37,402 nucleotides of DNA from an uncultured Oscillospiraceae bacterium. GTDB taxonomy: Bacteria; Bacillota; Clostridia; Oscillospirales; Oscillospiraceae. The position numbers and the translations under genes are program-made. The stretch covers positions 1 through 37,402 of the forward strand of contig CALXDJ010000018.1 in assembly GCA_944387035.1 (NCBI GenBank), written 5' to 3'. Below, in pieces: positions 30,345-37,402 of this stretch; within the stretch, counting starts at the first letter, position 1; every line of letters starts with the position of its first letter. Under the pieces are notes generated by a model that ran no database searches, was not told the DNA's origin, and was given only the letters and a program-made list of their open reading frames with translations.

Positions 30345-30671
30345 CAAGCAAGGGCCTGTGAGCCGTTGTGAGGCCCTGTGTGGAGCGGTTCGGGATCCGG
30401 CAGGGCCCATCCCCGCCCGAGAATTTCGGGCAGTTGTGGGCCGGTTTTGAGGCTCTGCGGAGGACGAAAGAAAAAGCTGGATAAAGGCCTGGGGTCATTG
30501 CCCCGGCTTTCACCCGGCACATCTGCCCGCAGTGCGGGCAGTTACGGGGGGGTCAGCGGCCTCGAAAATGGGGTCAAAAATGGCAGAGAAACAAAATTCT
30601 GCGGTCGTTATCCCGCAGAGCTTACGCCCACAAGAAAAAAGGAGGGGTCACCCCTAAGAAAGGAGGCCTAT
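30345..30671. other. oriT candidate of the integrated element
   Basis: Four copies of GGGGTCA (30491, 30549, 30570, 30644) are mixed with hairpins: TGCCCGC/GCGGGCA (30524-30540), TCTGCGG/CCGCAGA (30598-30619) and the near-palindrome AGGGGT-C-ACCCCT (30643-30655). No gene is supported. It sits just before the accessory protein and relaxase genes, where oriT is expected. Confidence 0.5.
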
Positions 30672-31100
30672 ATGAGCCAAAAAGAGAAATTTGCCCTCTA
30701 CCTGACGCCGGACATGAAGACGCGGCTGGAGCGGCGTTATACGGAAGATGGCAGCCGCAGTCTCACCGGATTTATCGAGAACGCCATCAACTTCTATCTG
30801 GACTATCTCAGCGCAAACAACGCTGGCATGTTTCTGCCGTCCTCAGTGCAGTCCTATCTGGACGGCCGGCTGGATCAGTTTGAAGATCGCATGGCGGTGC
30901 TGCTCTACAGGCAGTCGGTGGAACTGGATATGGTCATGAGTATTCTCGCGGACTGCGTCAACCTGGATGAGGAATACTTGCGGCGAAAGCGCGCAGAGAG
31001 CGTGGCCAACGTGAAAAAACTCAATGGACGACTGCGTCTGGAGCAGATCGCCAAGCGCGCACAGGAGCAGCGGGACGGTGATGATGGATGGCAAGACTGA
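30672..31100 (+). CDS. MobC/ribbon-helix-helix-like relaxosome accessory protein
   Basis: A 142-residue protein. The N-terminus (KFALYLTPDMKTRLERRYTEDGSR, in part) followed by SLTGFIENAINFYLDYL resembles a ribbon-helix-helix DNA-binding fold. The rest is helical and rich in Arg, Glu and Leu. AAGGAGG fixes the start at 30672; the longer open frame upstream crosses the oriT-like repeats. It overlaps the relaxase start by 13 bases, so the two are coupled. DNA-binding at oriT is inferred. Confidence 0.72.
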   Translation: MSQKEKFALYLTPDMKTRLERRYTEDGSRSLTGFIENAINFYLDYLSANNAGMFLPSSVQSYLDGRLDQFEDRMAVLLYRQSVELDMVMSILADCVNLDEEYLRRKRAESVANVKKLNGRLRLEQIAKRAQEQRDGDDGWQD

Positions 31101-33055
31101 TCGTCAAGAGTCCGTATATCAAGTGTGGCGGTGGTCAGGGTGCAGACGGTTACATGAGGTACATTGCGACGCGGGAGCGGGTGGAGATCATCCCGGATGA
31201 CCGCCCGCCAACCCGCAAGCAGGAGCAGCTCATCACAAAGCTGACGAAAGACTTCCCGGATGTGAAAGAGCTGCTGGAGTACGAGGATTACGTGCAGAAG
31301 CCTACAAAGGCCAACGCCTCGTCGTTCATCACCCTGGCGCTAGAGGAGCACTGGAAGGAGGTGCAGCAGACGGATGGCTACATGAAGTACATCGCAACAC
31401 GTCCTCGCGCTGAGCGCCTGGGTGACCATGGCCTGTTCGGTGACGCAGATCGTGTGGACTTGGATGCCGCCATGTCCGAGCTGGAGCACTACACCGGCAA
31501 CGTCTGGACGCACATCATCTCCCTGCATCGAGAAGACGCAGAGCGTCTCGGTTACAACAACGCACAGGCATGGCGGGCCCTGCTCCGTGCTCACCGTAAC
31601 GACATCGCGGCAGCTATGCATATCCCGCCCCAGGACTTCCGGTGGTACGCGGCGTTCCACAATGAAGGACACCATCCTCACGTTCACATGATGGCGTGGT
31701 CAGTGAAACCGGGACAAGCACACCTGGATCGGGATGGCATCCGGCAGATGAAGTCTCAACTCACCAACGATATCTTCCAACAGGAACTGCTCCACGTCTA
31801 CGAACAGAAGTCTGTCTCCCGGGACGAGTTGGTGAAAGAGACTCGGAAGGTTATGCTGGAGCTGTCCCGGCAGATGCAGGAGACGGTGTGTGAGCACACC
31901 CAGGCAGAGCAGATGATCTGGAAACTGTCCCAACAGCTGGGTGAGGTCAAAGGCAAGAAGTCCTATGGTTATCTCCCGAGGCCCATAAAGCGGCAGGTGG
32001 ATGAGATCGTGGATCAGCTGGAGCAAATCCCCATTGTCAACGAGTGCTATCAGAAATGGTGGGAGCTCCAGTGTCAGGTGAACGAGTTCTACTCGGGAAA
32101 GAAACAGCAGCGTCCGCCGCTGTCAAAGCAGAAAGAGTTCCGGGCCATCCGGAACGCGGTCATCCGGGAGGCGGAGAATATCCGCCTGGGCAAGATCACC
32201 TTCGAGGATGAGAAGAGGGAAGAGCAGGGCGAGTGGGTGGAAAACTGGGAGGTCTCCTATGAGTGCCTGCGGCTGCGGGCCAGGATCGAAGACAACAAGC
32301 TGCCGCTGGATCAGCGGGATGAGGCAGTGGAAGATCTGGAGAGGCTGGCAGAGTACGGTGATGTCTACGCTCAATACTTTCTGGGACTGCTGTACCGGGA
32401 CGGCGGCTTGCTGCTGCCGGATGCGGAACAAGCCGCCCACTGGCTGGAACTGGCGGCAAAGCGAGATCTGCCGGCCGCCCAGTATGCTCTCGGCAAGCTA
32501 TATATCTCTGATGATCCGGGGGTACATGACGTTGATGATGGAATCCAATGGTTGGAGAGTGCAGCTCGAAACGGAAACACCGACGTCGCCTATCGCCTAG
32601 GCAAGGAATACCTGACGGGCACGTCCGTGCAAAAGGACGCAGTCAAAGCAACAGAGTATCTCTGCTATGCAGCCGCTCAGAACCATCCATGGGCCAGCTA
32701 CCTGTTGGGGAAGCTGTACCTCACTGGCAACGGCGTTCCCAAAGACGAAGAAGCAGCCTGGAACTGCTTCCGGATGGCGAATGCGTATGGTCATCCCTAT
32801 GCTCGGTATGTTCTGGAACGCCAAGAGCAGTGGCAGCGTCCAGAACTGCTGCTGACAGTGTCCCGCCTGCTCTACCACATGAGCAATATCTTCCGGGATA
32901 ACGCACCTGCTGTGCCTGCACAGCCCAGGCTGCACATTGACCGCAAGCGAATGCAGGAACTCCAGGAGATGCGGATCGCCCTGGGGCATCAGCCTGACGA
33001 CCATGAAGAAGAGCAAACGCAAACCTGGGGCGGCATGACCATGAAGGGGTGGTAA
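31088..33055 (+). CDS. MobP3-type relaxase with C-terminal Sel1 repeats
   Basis: A 655-residue relaxase. The metal-binding motif HHPHVH (H195-H200, with H196, H198 and H200 as ligands) lies in the N-terminal domain. Two related segments, DGYMRYIATRERVE at 20-33 and DGYMKYIATRPRAE at 97-110, appear to be an ancient duplication; their Tyr residues are candidates for nicking. A coiled, charged middle (250-400) follows. Residues about 420-580 form four or five Sel1/TPR-like repeats (YAQYFLGLLYRDG, AQYALGKLYIS, VAYRLGKEYLTG, ASYLLGKLYLTG). The tail is acidic. No type IV secretion genes are present, so transfer would need a helper. The Sel1 part may contact the host coupling protein. Confidence 0.87.
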   Translation: MARLIVKSPYIKCGGGQGADGYMRYIATRERVEIIPDDRPPTRKQEQLITKLTKDFPDVKELLEYEDYVQKPTKANASSFITLALEEHWKEVQQTDGYMKYIATRPRAERLGDHGLFGDADRVDLDAAMSELEHYTGNVWTHIISLHREDAERLGYNNAQAWRALLRAHRNDIAAAMHIPPQDFRWYAAFHNEGHHPHVHMMAWSVKPGQAHLDRDGIRQMKSQLTNDIFQQELLHVYEQKSVSRDELVKETRKVMLELSRQMQETVCEHTQAEQMIWKLSQQLGEVKGKKSYGYLPRPIKRQVDEIVDQLEQIPIVNECYQKWWELQCQVNEFYSGKKQQRPPLSKQKEFRAIRNAVIREAENIRLGKITFEDEKREEQGEWVENWEVSYECLRLRARIEDNKLPLDQRDEAVEDLERLAEYGDVYAQYFLGLLYRDGGLLLPDAEQAAHWLELAAKRDLPAAQYALGKLYISDDPGVHDVDDGIQWLESAARNGNTDVAYRLGKEYLTGTSVQKDAVKATEYLCYAAAQNHPWASYLLGKLYLTGNGVPKDEEAAWNCFRMANAYGHPYARYVLERQEQWQRPELLLTVSRLLYHMSNIFRDNAPAVPAQPRLHIDRKRMQELQEMRIALGHQPDDHEEEQTQTWGGMTMKGW

Positions 33056-33153
33056 TCGTCCGCAATTTATCTCAGACCCCATTGATTGTAGGGCACCCCC
33101 TCCACCAGATGGTGAGGAAGTGTATCAACAAGACGAAGTATAACAAATAAAAA

Positions 33154-33174
33154 CCTCTCCCACGGCAGGAGAGG
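33154..33174 (-). terminator. Hairpin before the excisionase gene
   Basis: CCTCTCC and GGAGAGG pair around a seven-base loop. A T-run (TTTTTATTTG) follows only on the minus strand, where no gene lies upstream, so its role is unclear. Confidence 0.35.
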
Positions 33175-33188
33175 AGAAAGGATACTCA

Positions 33189-33404
33189 GTGAAAAAAGAA
33201 ATATTCAAATCTTACGAAGAGCTGCCGCTGATGCTTTCGGTTCCTGAGATGGCAGCGGCGCTGGGAATTTCCCGTGCCGGAGCTTATGAATTGGCCCGGT
33301 CCGAGGGCTTTCCCGCACTGAGGATCGGCACCCGCATCGTGATCCCCAAGGATGAACTCCGGGAATGGATCAAGCGGAATATGGGCAAGCAGGAGACCCA
33401 GTAA
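33189..33404 (+). CDS. Excisionase-like helix-turn-helix protein
   Basis: A 71-residue protein starting with GTG, preceded by GAAAGGA. It has a MerR/Xis-type helix-turn-helix (MLSVPEMAAALGISRAGAYELARSEGFPALRIG) and a basic C-terminal helix (RIVIPKDELREWIKRN). Such small proteins bind next to att sites and direct tyrosine integrases towards excision. It lies two genes before the integrase, the usual order. Confidence 0.83.
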   Translation: MKKEIFKSYEELPLMLSVPEMAAALGISRAGAYELARSEGFPALRIGTRIVIPKDELREWIKRNMGKQETQ

Positions 33405-33410
33405 AAAACG

Positions 33411-33440
33411 GCGGCACCCGATTTTCCGGGTGCCGCTTTG
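33411..33440 (+). terminator. Terminator after the excisionase gene
   Basis: GCGGCACCCG and CGGGTGCCGC pair over ten bases around ATTTTC, followed by TTTGAATTT. It would separate excisionase from integrase expression. Confidence 0.7.
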
Positions 33441-33532
33441 AATTTGCTAACAAATTGATAACTCTGCCGGGTTGGGATGGCTATTGAGGTCAGGTCATGG
33501 TATTGTGTGTCGCTGATAGGAGGCGACTCACG

Positions 33533-33844
33533 ATGCGTGATTATATGAAAGCCCTCTGCTACAGGTTCGAGACAACATCCCGGAGGGCGGAGTATCTGGG
33601 CAGGAAAATCGAACGGACCTGCAGGCAGCTCTCCCGTCTGCTGGATGAGCCGGAACGGAAGTTGCTCCTGAAGATGGCAGATCTGGAAGATGCTCTGCGG
33701 GAGGAAGCGTGTCTCAACAGCTTCATCTCTGGTTACCGTCTGGCCCAGGGTATCCAGCAGGAGCTGCTGGCGGATCATCCGCCGTACAACTTTGAAAACG
33801 AGGACGAGCAGCGGGCCTGTGAACTGACAGGAAAGGAGAGATGA
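33533..33844 (+). CDS. Unrecognised small helical protein upstream of the integrase
   Basis: A 103-residue, charged, apparently all-helical protein (Arg, Glu, Leu-rich; Tyr in the first helix). AGGAGG sets the start at 33533. It ends four bases before the integrase start, so the two are cotranscribed. It resembles small unknown proteins (DUF6809-like, low certainty) found next to integrases in gut Bacillota. A regulatory or structural role in integration is possible. Confidence 0.65.
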   Translation: MRDYMKALCYRFETTSRRAEYLGRKIERTCRQLSRLLDEPERKLLLKMADLEDALREEACLNSFISGYRLAQGIQQELLADHPPYNFENEDEQRACELTGKER

Positions 33845-33847
33845 TAG

Positions 33848-35005
33848 ATGGGGAAGAAACGAGCTAACGGAGAAGGCAGCATCCGCAAACGGAAGGATGG
33901 CCGGTGGGAGGGGTTCTACACGGCCTCATATGACCCGGTGACCGGGAAGCAGAAAATCAAGAATGTCCTGGGAAAGACTCAGGCAGAGGTCAAGGAGAAG
34001 CTGAAAAAGGCCATTGCAGACAGCCAGCGACTGGACATGAACCGCAGCGGTACCCATACGGTAAAAAGCTGGGTGCAGATGTGGTATGAAGTCTATGCCG
34101 AGCCCCGGCTTCGGGAGAACACCAAGGACTATTATCTAAACTACATCAACAACCACATCATCCCCCAACTGGGGGACATCAAGCTGGACAAGCTTACCAC
34201 GATCCAGATCCAGAAGTTCTACAACGATCTCCAGAAGAACGGGCGGGTGCAGCGGTATCAGCACATCCAGCTGAAGAACAAGGGACTGAGCATCCGGGTG
34301 GTCCACGGCATCCATACCCTGCTGAACAACTGCCTGGAGCAGGCCGTGGCAGAACGGCTGATTCTGGTGAACCCCGCGAGAGGCTGTAAGCTGCCAAAGA
34401 TGGAGAAGCGGGAGATGAAGGTCCTGCCGGAAGAGAAGATCCGACCCTATCTGATGGAAGCGGACAAGCGGGGACTGCTGGCACCCTTCTACCTGGAACT
34501 GACTACGGGACTGAGACGGGGAGAGTTGCTGGCCCTCCTCTGGACGGATCTGGACGTGGAGAACCGAACCATCTCCATCACGAAGCAGGTGACGCGCACC
34601 AAGGGAGAACTGGTGGTGAGCCAGCCAAAGACCCATAATTCCATCCGCGTCTTGCCGGTCTCACAGCAGGCAGTGGAGTTGCTGGTGGAGGAGCACAAGA
34701 AGCACCCGGGAAATCCATACATGTTCCCGTCACCCAAGACGGGAGGAATGTTCGATCCGGACTCCTTCCGGCATACCCACGAGAAGATCCTGAAAGCCAT
34801 CGGTGCGGAACATATCCGGTTCCACGATCTCCGGCATACCTTCGCAACGCTGTCTCTGAAAAACGGAGTGGATGTGAAGACTCTGTCCAGCACCCTGGGG
34901 CATTACAGTGCGGGATTCACCCTTAGTACCTACACCCACGCCACGCCAGACATGATGCGGGAGGCAGCGGATACAGTGGGAGATGTGATTGATCAAATGA
35001 TATAA
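33848..35005 (+). CDS. Tyrosine integrase
   Basis: A 385-residue phage-type integrase. An arm-binding N-terminus (GEGSIRKRKDGRW) leads into the SAM-like core-binding domain (residues 70-170) and the catalytic domain, with Arg223 (TTGLRRGE), His326 and Arg329 (HDLRHTFA), His352 (LGHYS) and Tyr362 (STYTHA). All five signature residues are present, so it should be active. It is 2.1 kb from the intact tRNA-Val and within the att-flanked segment, and so is the likely agent of its integration. GGAGAG precedes the ATG. Confidence 0.94.
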   Translation: MGKKRANGEGSIRKRKDGRWEGFYTASYDPVTGKQKIKNVLGKTQAEVKEKLKKAIADSQRLDMNRSGTHTVKSWVQMWYEVYAEPRLRENTKDYYLNYINNHIIPQLGDIKLDKLTTIQIQKFYNDLQKNGRVQRYQHIQLKNKGLSIRVVHGIHTLLNNCLEQAVAERLILVNPARGCKLPKMEKREMKVLPEEKIRPYLMEADKRGLLAPFYLELTTGLRRGELLALLWTDLDVENRTISITKQVTRTKGELVVSQPKTHNSIRVLPVSQQAVELLVEEHKKHPGNPYMFPSPKTGGMFDPDSFRHTHEKILKAIGAEHIRFHDLRHTFATLSLKNGVDVKTLSSTLGHYSAGFTLSTYTHATPDMMREAADTVGDVIDQMI

Positions 35006-35014
35006 TAAATAAAG

Positions 35015-35053
35015 AAGAGTCTTACTAAGCGTATTGAGCTTGGTAAGACTCTT
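35015..35053. terminator. Strong bidirectional terminator after the integrase
   Basis: A 16-bp stem, AAGAGTCTTACTAAGC with GCTTGGTAAGACTCTT (one G-T wobble), lies between the convergent integrase and cargo genes. A T-rich CTTTATTTAT follows on the minus strand. Confidence 0.75.
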
Positions 35054-35076
35054 CCCATGTTAATGCTAGTTAATGT

Positions 35077-35658
35077 TTATGTCCAAGTATCCCTATCGTT
35101 GTTTACTTGGACGTCTTCTGGGCGCATAAAGAAAACGGTTAGTTTGCATATGAACATGTAATATCCAATCTGCGACAATGCAGCGATTCGATGGACAATG
35201 CCCTTCTGGAGGAGAGATAAAAATGTAGTTCTCGATAAAGTTGTAAGTAAACTAAAATCAATTAGTAAATCTTGAGTTTCTGGATCGGGAATATAAAATA
35301 AACGAAAAGTGCGATTCCCTTTTATGGAGATTAAATCTGTTGCTTTCTTTGAGAATTCTTCACAAGGATGAATTGCTGCAAATATAAGATTGTCATCTCG
35401 GACAGCATCGCATGTATTTGTAAGTAGTTGGGCCTTTCGCATAATACATGTCTGTTCTCCACTTTCACTGGTATATAAGAAAGGAATCTCGGTATAGATA
35501 TCTCCTTGATATAACTCTTTATCTTTTGGGTGAGCTACAAGCTTTGGATTGCCATACAGATCTTCAAATTGTTCCATAGCTCGTTTGGCCTGATCACGAG
35601 TATATGGACTAATACTTGGAAATAATTCCTTGCAAAAATCTATGAACTCTGGAATCAT
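35077..35658 (-). CDS. Cargo protein C, unknown function
   Basis: A 193-residue soluble protein of unrecognised family and AT-rich codon use. Residues 48-61 (ELYQGDIYTEIPFL) lead to a strand and a TNTCD segment (80-84) followed by Asp88-Asp89. This polar Cys/Asp cluster between hydrophobic strands looks like a functional site. The last 60 residues have two hydrophobic stretches. AGAGGTGG precedes the ATG. Third gene of an operon lying between the integrase and the att site, where defence or anti-defence cargo is often carried; function is unknown. Confidence 0.7.
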   Translation of the reverse strand: MIPEFIDFCKELFPSISPYTRDQAKRAMEQFEDLYGNPKLVAHPKDKELYQGDIYTEIPFLYTSESGEQTCIMRKAQLLTNTCDAVRDDNLIFAAIHPCEEFSKKATDLISIKGNRTFRLFYIPDPETQDLLIDFSLLTTLSRTTFLSLLQKGIVHRIAALSQIGYYMFICKLTVFFMRPEDVQVNNDRDTWT

Positions 35659-35693
35659 TGCAACATTCCACCTCTGGAGTGATAAGTCGACAG

Positions 35694-35999
35694 TTATTTA
35701 TATAGGCTAAATATGTTTATTCCCAGGGGCTTAGATGCCCTAGATATCATTGCCTTATATAAGTCCTGTTCTTTTTCTGTAAAATCTCGAAGTTCACCAA
35801 AGAAGCTTTGAGCCTGCTGGCGGGGGCTTTCTGAAAAGAACTGTTGATATAAGTTCGTAGAAGACGTATATTCCTGAGAAATCGCGGCTGGGAAAAACGA
35901 GCTCGATGCATTAGGAAGAGGAATTGTTATAAATGTGGCCACAACAATTCCAGCAGAAATAGCCGCTGACGAAACTGTTTGGCAAAAATTATTAGACAT
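35694..35999 (-). CDS. Cargo protein B, small possibly membrane-linked
   Basis: A 101-residue protein. Residues about 8-28 are hydrophobic (VSSAAISAGIVVATFITIPL), compatible with a signal anchor or a buried helix; no charged residues precede it. The C-terminal half is polar and helical (SPRQQAQSFFGELRDFTEKE). The ATG at 35999 has GAGAGGTGA nine bases upstream and overlaps the stop of gene A; a GTG four codons earlier lacks such spacing. Not recognised. Likely translationally coupled with gene A. Confidence 0.6.
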   Translation of the reverse strand: MSNNFCQTVSSAAISAGIVVATFITIPLPNASSSFFPAAISQEYTSSTNLYQQFFSESPRQQAQSFFGELRDFTEKEQDLYKAMISRASKPLGINIFSLYK

Positions 36000-36747
36000 A
36001 AACAATGTCACCTCTCTCGATTAAAATAGGGAGAGATTTTGAAATAAATTTTTTAGAAAGTTCAAAAATTTTTTGGGGGGTGTCTTTCCCAGAAAGATAA
36101 GAACTCTTTGTATTAAATGCTAATCGGTCATTAATATCAATATTTACAGTCAAAGTATGGGCAGTTTCTTTCATGCCATACAAAGAACCAGGCACAATTT
36201 GAGTCCCTTCAAGATATCGATGATTACTAATCTCTACGTTGACGAAATAAGTATCATCAACGGTTAGTGTTGTTCGGAATGCGATATCCTTTATGTCTGG
36301 CGAAATATTTCCCTTAAAAAAGTGACCAACGATGAAAGATACAGGGTCATCAATTCCATCTTCGCTAGAAAACTCAGTTTGCATATTAAGCCCAGAATAA
36401 TAAAAAGCAGGCATATTTTCACGCTCAAGGCCGAAAAGACTGAGGCTTGCTAAAATCTTATCCCGCATATCTTCCATATAGGAAAAACACGAAGCAAGGT
36501 CATTCCAAAAATGAGAGTCAAACATAGTGGTAACTTGTACGTTGTTGCCAGATACCATTAACTGTGAATGACCATTTTTTGAAGTAGCCGTTATTCTTGG
36601 AAATTCAGGAGGAGCCTCATTAGGTATAGGTATTAAGTTAAAAGGGGTCATAAAATTTGAGAACACTTTTTCCAAATTAAATAGGTTTTCACGCATGTTC
36701 GCTACATTGGGAAAAACAATATTAAAGCTACCAGATCTGATCTTCAT
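35992..36747 (-). CDS. Cargo protein A, resembling TIGR04255-type proteins
   Basis: A 251-residue soluble protein, first of three cotranscribed genes. The segment around residues 45-70 (PPEFPRITATSKNGHSQLMV), then an amphipathic helix and a C-terminal beta-rich half, recall the sporadically distributed TIGR04255 proteins of unknown function. The resemblance is weak. AGGGAG precedes the ATG and TATAAT lies about 50 bp upstream. Base composition is clearly AT-richer than the element backbone, which suggests separate acquisition. Confidence 0.68.
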   Translation of the reverse strand: MKIRSGSFNIVFPNVANMRENLFNLEKVFSNFMTPFNLIPIPNEAPPEFPRITATSKNGHSQLMVSGNNVQVTTMFDSHFWNDLASCFSYMEDMRDKILASLSLFGLERENMPAFYYSGLNMQTEFSSEDGIDDPVSFIVGHFFKGNISPDIKDIAFRTTLTVDDTYFVNVEISNHRYLEGTQIVPGSLYGMKETAHTLTVNIDINDRLAFNTKSSYLSGKDTPQKIFELSKKFISKSLPILIERGDIVYV

Positions 36748-36796
36748 TAAATCAACTCCCTAATATCATGCGGGCAAAATGTTGATATACCACTAT

Positions 36797-36802
36797 ATTA
36801 TA
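36797..36802 (-). promoter_or_regulatory. -10 box of the three-gene cargo operon
   Basis: TATAAT on the minus strand, about 50 bp from the first start codon. TTGATT lies 15 bases upstream as a poor -35. Confidence 0.45.
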
Positions 36803-36970
36803 CTTATTTTAAATGGGAATCAATATTTTACCCCCTAATTTTAATAATTTATGAAAATAAGTTGTACGAAAGAATGCAACTCAATCCAATAATTCATACA
36901 AAATTTATAAATTAATCAAAAATACCCTGATATAAGCAAGAGCGTCCATCTAAATTATCAAGAATAACGC

Positions 36971-36991
36971 ATATTGGTCAGTGTATTGGTC
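36971..36991. repeat. Right integrase arm-site candidate
   Basis: Two copies of TATTGGTC (36972-36979, 36984-36991) with a 12-bp period. It matches 24790-24810 at the other end with a single base difference, in the same orientation. Confidence 0.55.
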
Positions 36992-37046
36992 GGAGAAAAA
37001 GCAGAAATTTAAAGCAAACTTTCTCATGGCGAATAAAAAGAAAAAG

Positions 37047-37123
37047 TTCCTAATTTCTCACGAAATCAGGAACTTTTTGGTGGAGACTACTGGACTCGAA
37101 CCAGTGACCTCCTGCGTGTGAAG
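37047..37123. other. Right attachment site (att) of the integrated element
   Basis: Direct copy of 24601-24677, lying inside the intact tRNA-Val and its downstream terminator. The three mismatches fall in the terminator stem, which is less perfect here; this copy was probably supplied by the element. Confidence 0.88.
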
Positions 37124-37154
37124 CAGGCGCTCTAACCAGCTGAGCTAAGCCTCC
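37078..37154 (-). tRNA. tRNA-Val(CAC)
   Basis: Cloverleaf with acceptor GGAGGCT/AGTCTCC, D arm AGCTCAGCTGGTTAGAGC, anticodon stem CCTGC/GCAGG with loop TTCACAC (anticodon CAC), T arm with GGTTCGAGTCC, and encoded CCA. It is intact because the integrated element restores the 3' half. Confidence 0.95.
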
Positions 37155-37213
37155 ATACGGATATGAAATTTTTCTCCCCCATAAGACGCCGCGCACAACG
37201 GCGTCCTATGGGA

Positions 37214-37288
37214 TGGTGACCCGTACGGGATTCGAACCCATGTTACAGCCGTGAAAGGGCCGTGTCTTAACCACTTGACCAACGGGCC
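37214..37288 (-). tRNA. tRNA-Glu(TTC)
   Basis: Acceptor GGCCCGT/ACGGGTC, anticodon loop CTTTCAC (anticodon TTC), T arm with GGTTCGAATCC, encoded CCA. About 60 bp downstream of the partial tRNA-Met, in the same cluster. Confidence 0.95.
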
Positions 37289-37330
37289 GTTTATTGGGTC
37301 CATGAAGCGCCGACAGGCGCTTCATGGAAA

Positions 37331-37402
37331 TGGTAGCGGCACCTGGATTTGAACCGGGGACACTGCGGGTATGAACCGCATGCTCTAGCCAACTGAGCTA
37401 TG
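37331..37402 (-). tRNA. tRNA-Met(CAT), 5' end outside the window
   Basis: Anticodon stem TGCGG/CCGCA with loop TTCATAC (anticodon CAT), T arm with GGTTCAAATCC, 3' end GCTACCA. The acceptor 5' strand is cut off by the window edge. CAT could also be a tRNA-Ile2 read after modification; elongator Met is more likely. Confidence 0.85.

Larger units (their letters stand above)
36748..37046. other. AT-rich right end region of the integrated element
   Basis: It contains the promoter of the cargo operon on the minus strand and the right pair of TATTGGTC motifs. No gene is supported. Confidence 0.5.

Noticed and set aside
1-37402. CRISPR arrays
   Set aside because: I looked for regularly spaced direct repeats, particularly near the WYL genes, and saw none; no cas genes are present.

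Overview
The window looks like the chromosome of a GC-rich, gut-type Bacillota in the Oscillospiraceae (Flavonifractor/Lawsonibacter-like). The basis is strong AGGAGG ribosome binding sites, an SLH-anchored surface protein, Tn4451-like mobilisation genes and typical clostridial tRNAs. This placement is inferred from gene content and base composition, not from a marker gene.

Layout. (1) 1-4.24 kb, minus strand: the remains of a mobilisable element. It has a RepA-like ATPase, a small unknown protein, a four-hairpin oriT candidate, MobC, a MobA/MobL relaxase carrying a complete second gene nested in another frame, TnpW, and a serine recombinase broken after about 31 codons. It abuts a 5'-truncated FtsX-type permease (4.24-5.68 kb). 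(2) 5.8-13.9 kb, plus strand: a LysR regulator, then an operon encoding a Dpp/Opp-type ABC importer (two permeases, two ATPases, and a lipoprotein binding protein last) with a metal-dependent amidohydrolase/deaminase inside it. The likely role is import and hydrolysis of one small substrate. (3) 14.4-19.4 kb: a secreted zinc-ribbon/CAP/SLH surface protein on the minus strand, and two WYL-domain regulators on the plus strand, the first apparently frameshifted. (4) 19.4-24.4 kb: a four-carbon acid sugar catabolic locus with a sugar-acid kinase and PdxA2, the start of a DapA-family gene, and a divergent PrpR_N/Fis regulator. The regulator has lost its Walker B acidic pair and the GAFTGA loop. Three matching TGTTY-N6-GAAACA operators lie in the divergent promoter region.

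(5) 24.60-37.12 kb: an integrated mobilisable element in tRNA-Val(CAC). A 77-bp direct repeat (the last 63 bp identical) lies at 24601-24677 and 37047-37123, which predicts an excised circle of 12,446 bp. Paired TATTGGTC motifs sit just inside both ends. The backbone is a winged-helix protein, an oriT-like region, a small accessory protein, a MobP3-type relaxase with Sel1 repeats, an excisionase, a small unknown protein and a tyrosine integrase. There are two cargo blocks. At the left is an amino-acid permease and MalY-type C-S lyase with RidA and an XRE regulator; this would take up a sulfur amino acid or cysteine conjugate, cleave it, and clear the reactive 2-aminoacrylate. At the right, between integrase and att site, is an AT-rich three-gene operon of unknown function, the best candidate here for an undescribed system. 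(6) 37.08-37.40 kb: a tRNA cluster, Val-Glu-Met, on the minus strand.

All calls come from reading sequence and family motifs by eye; no database search was run.
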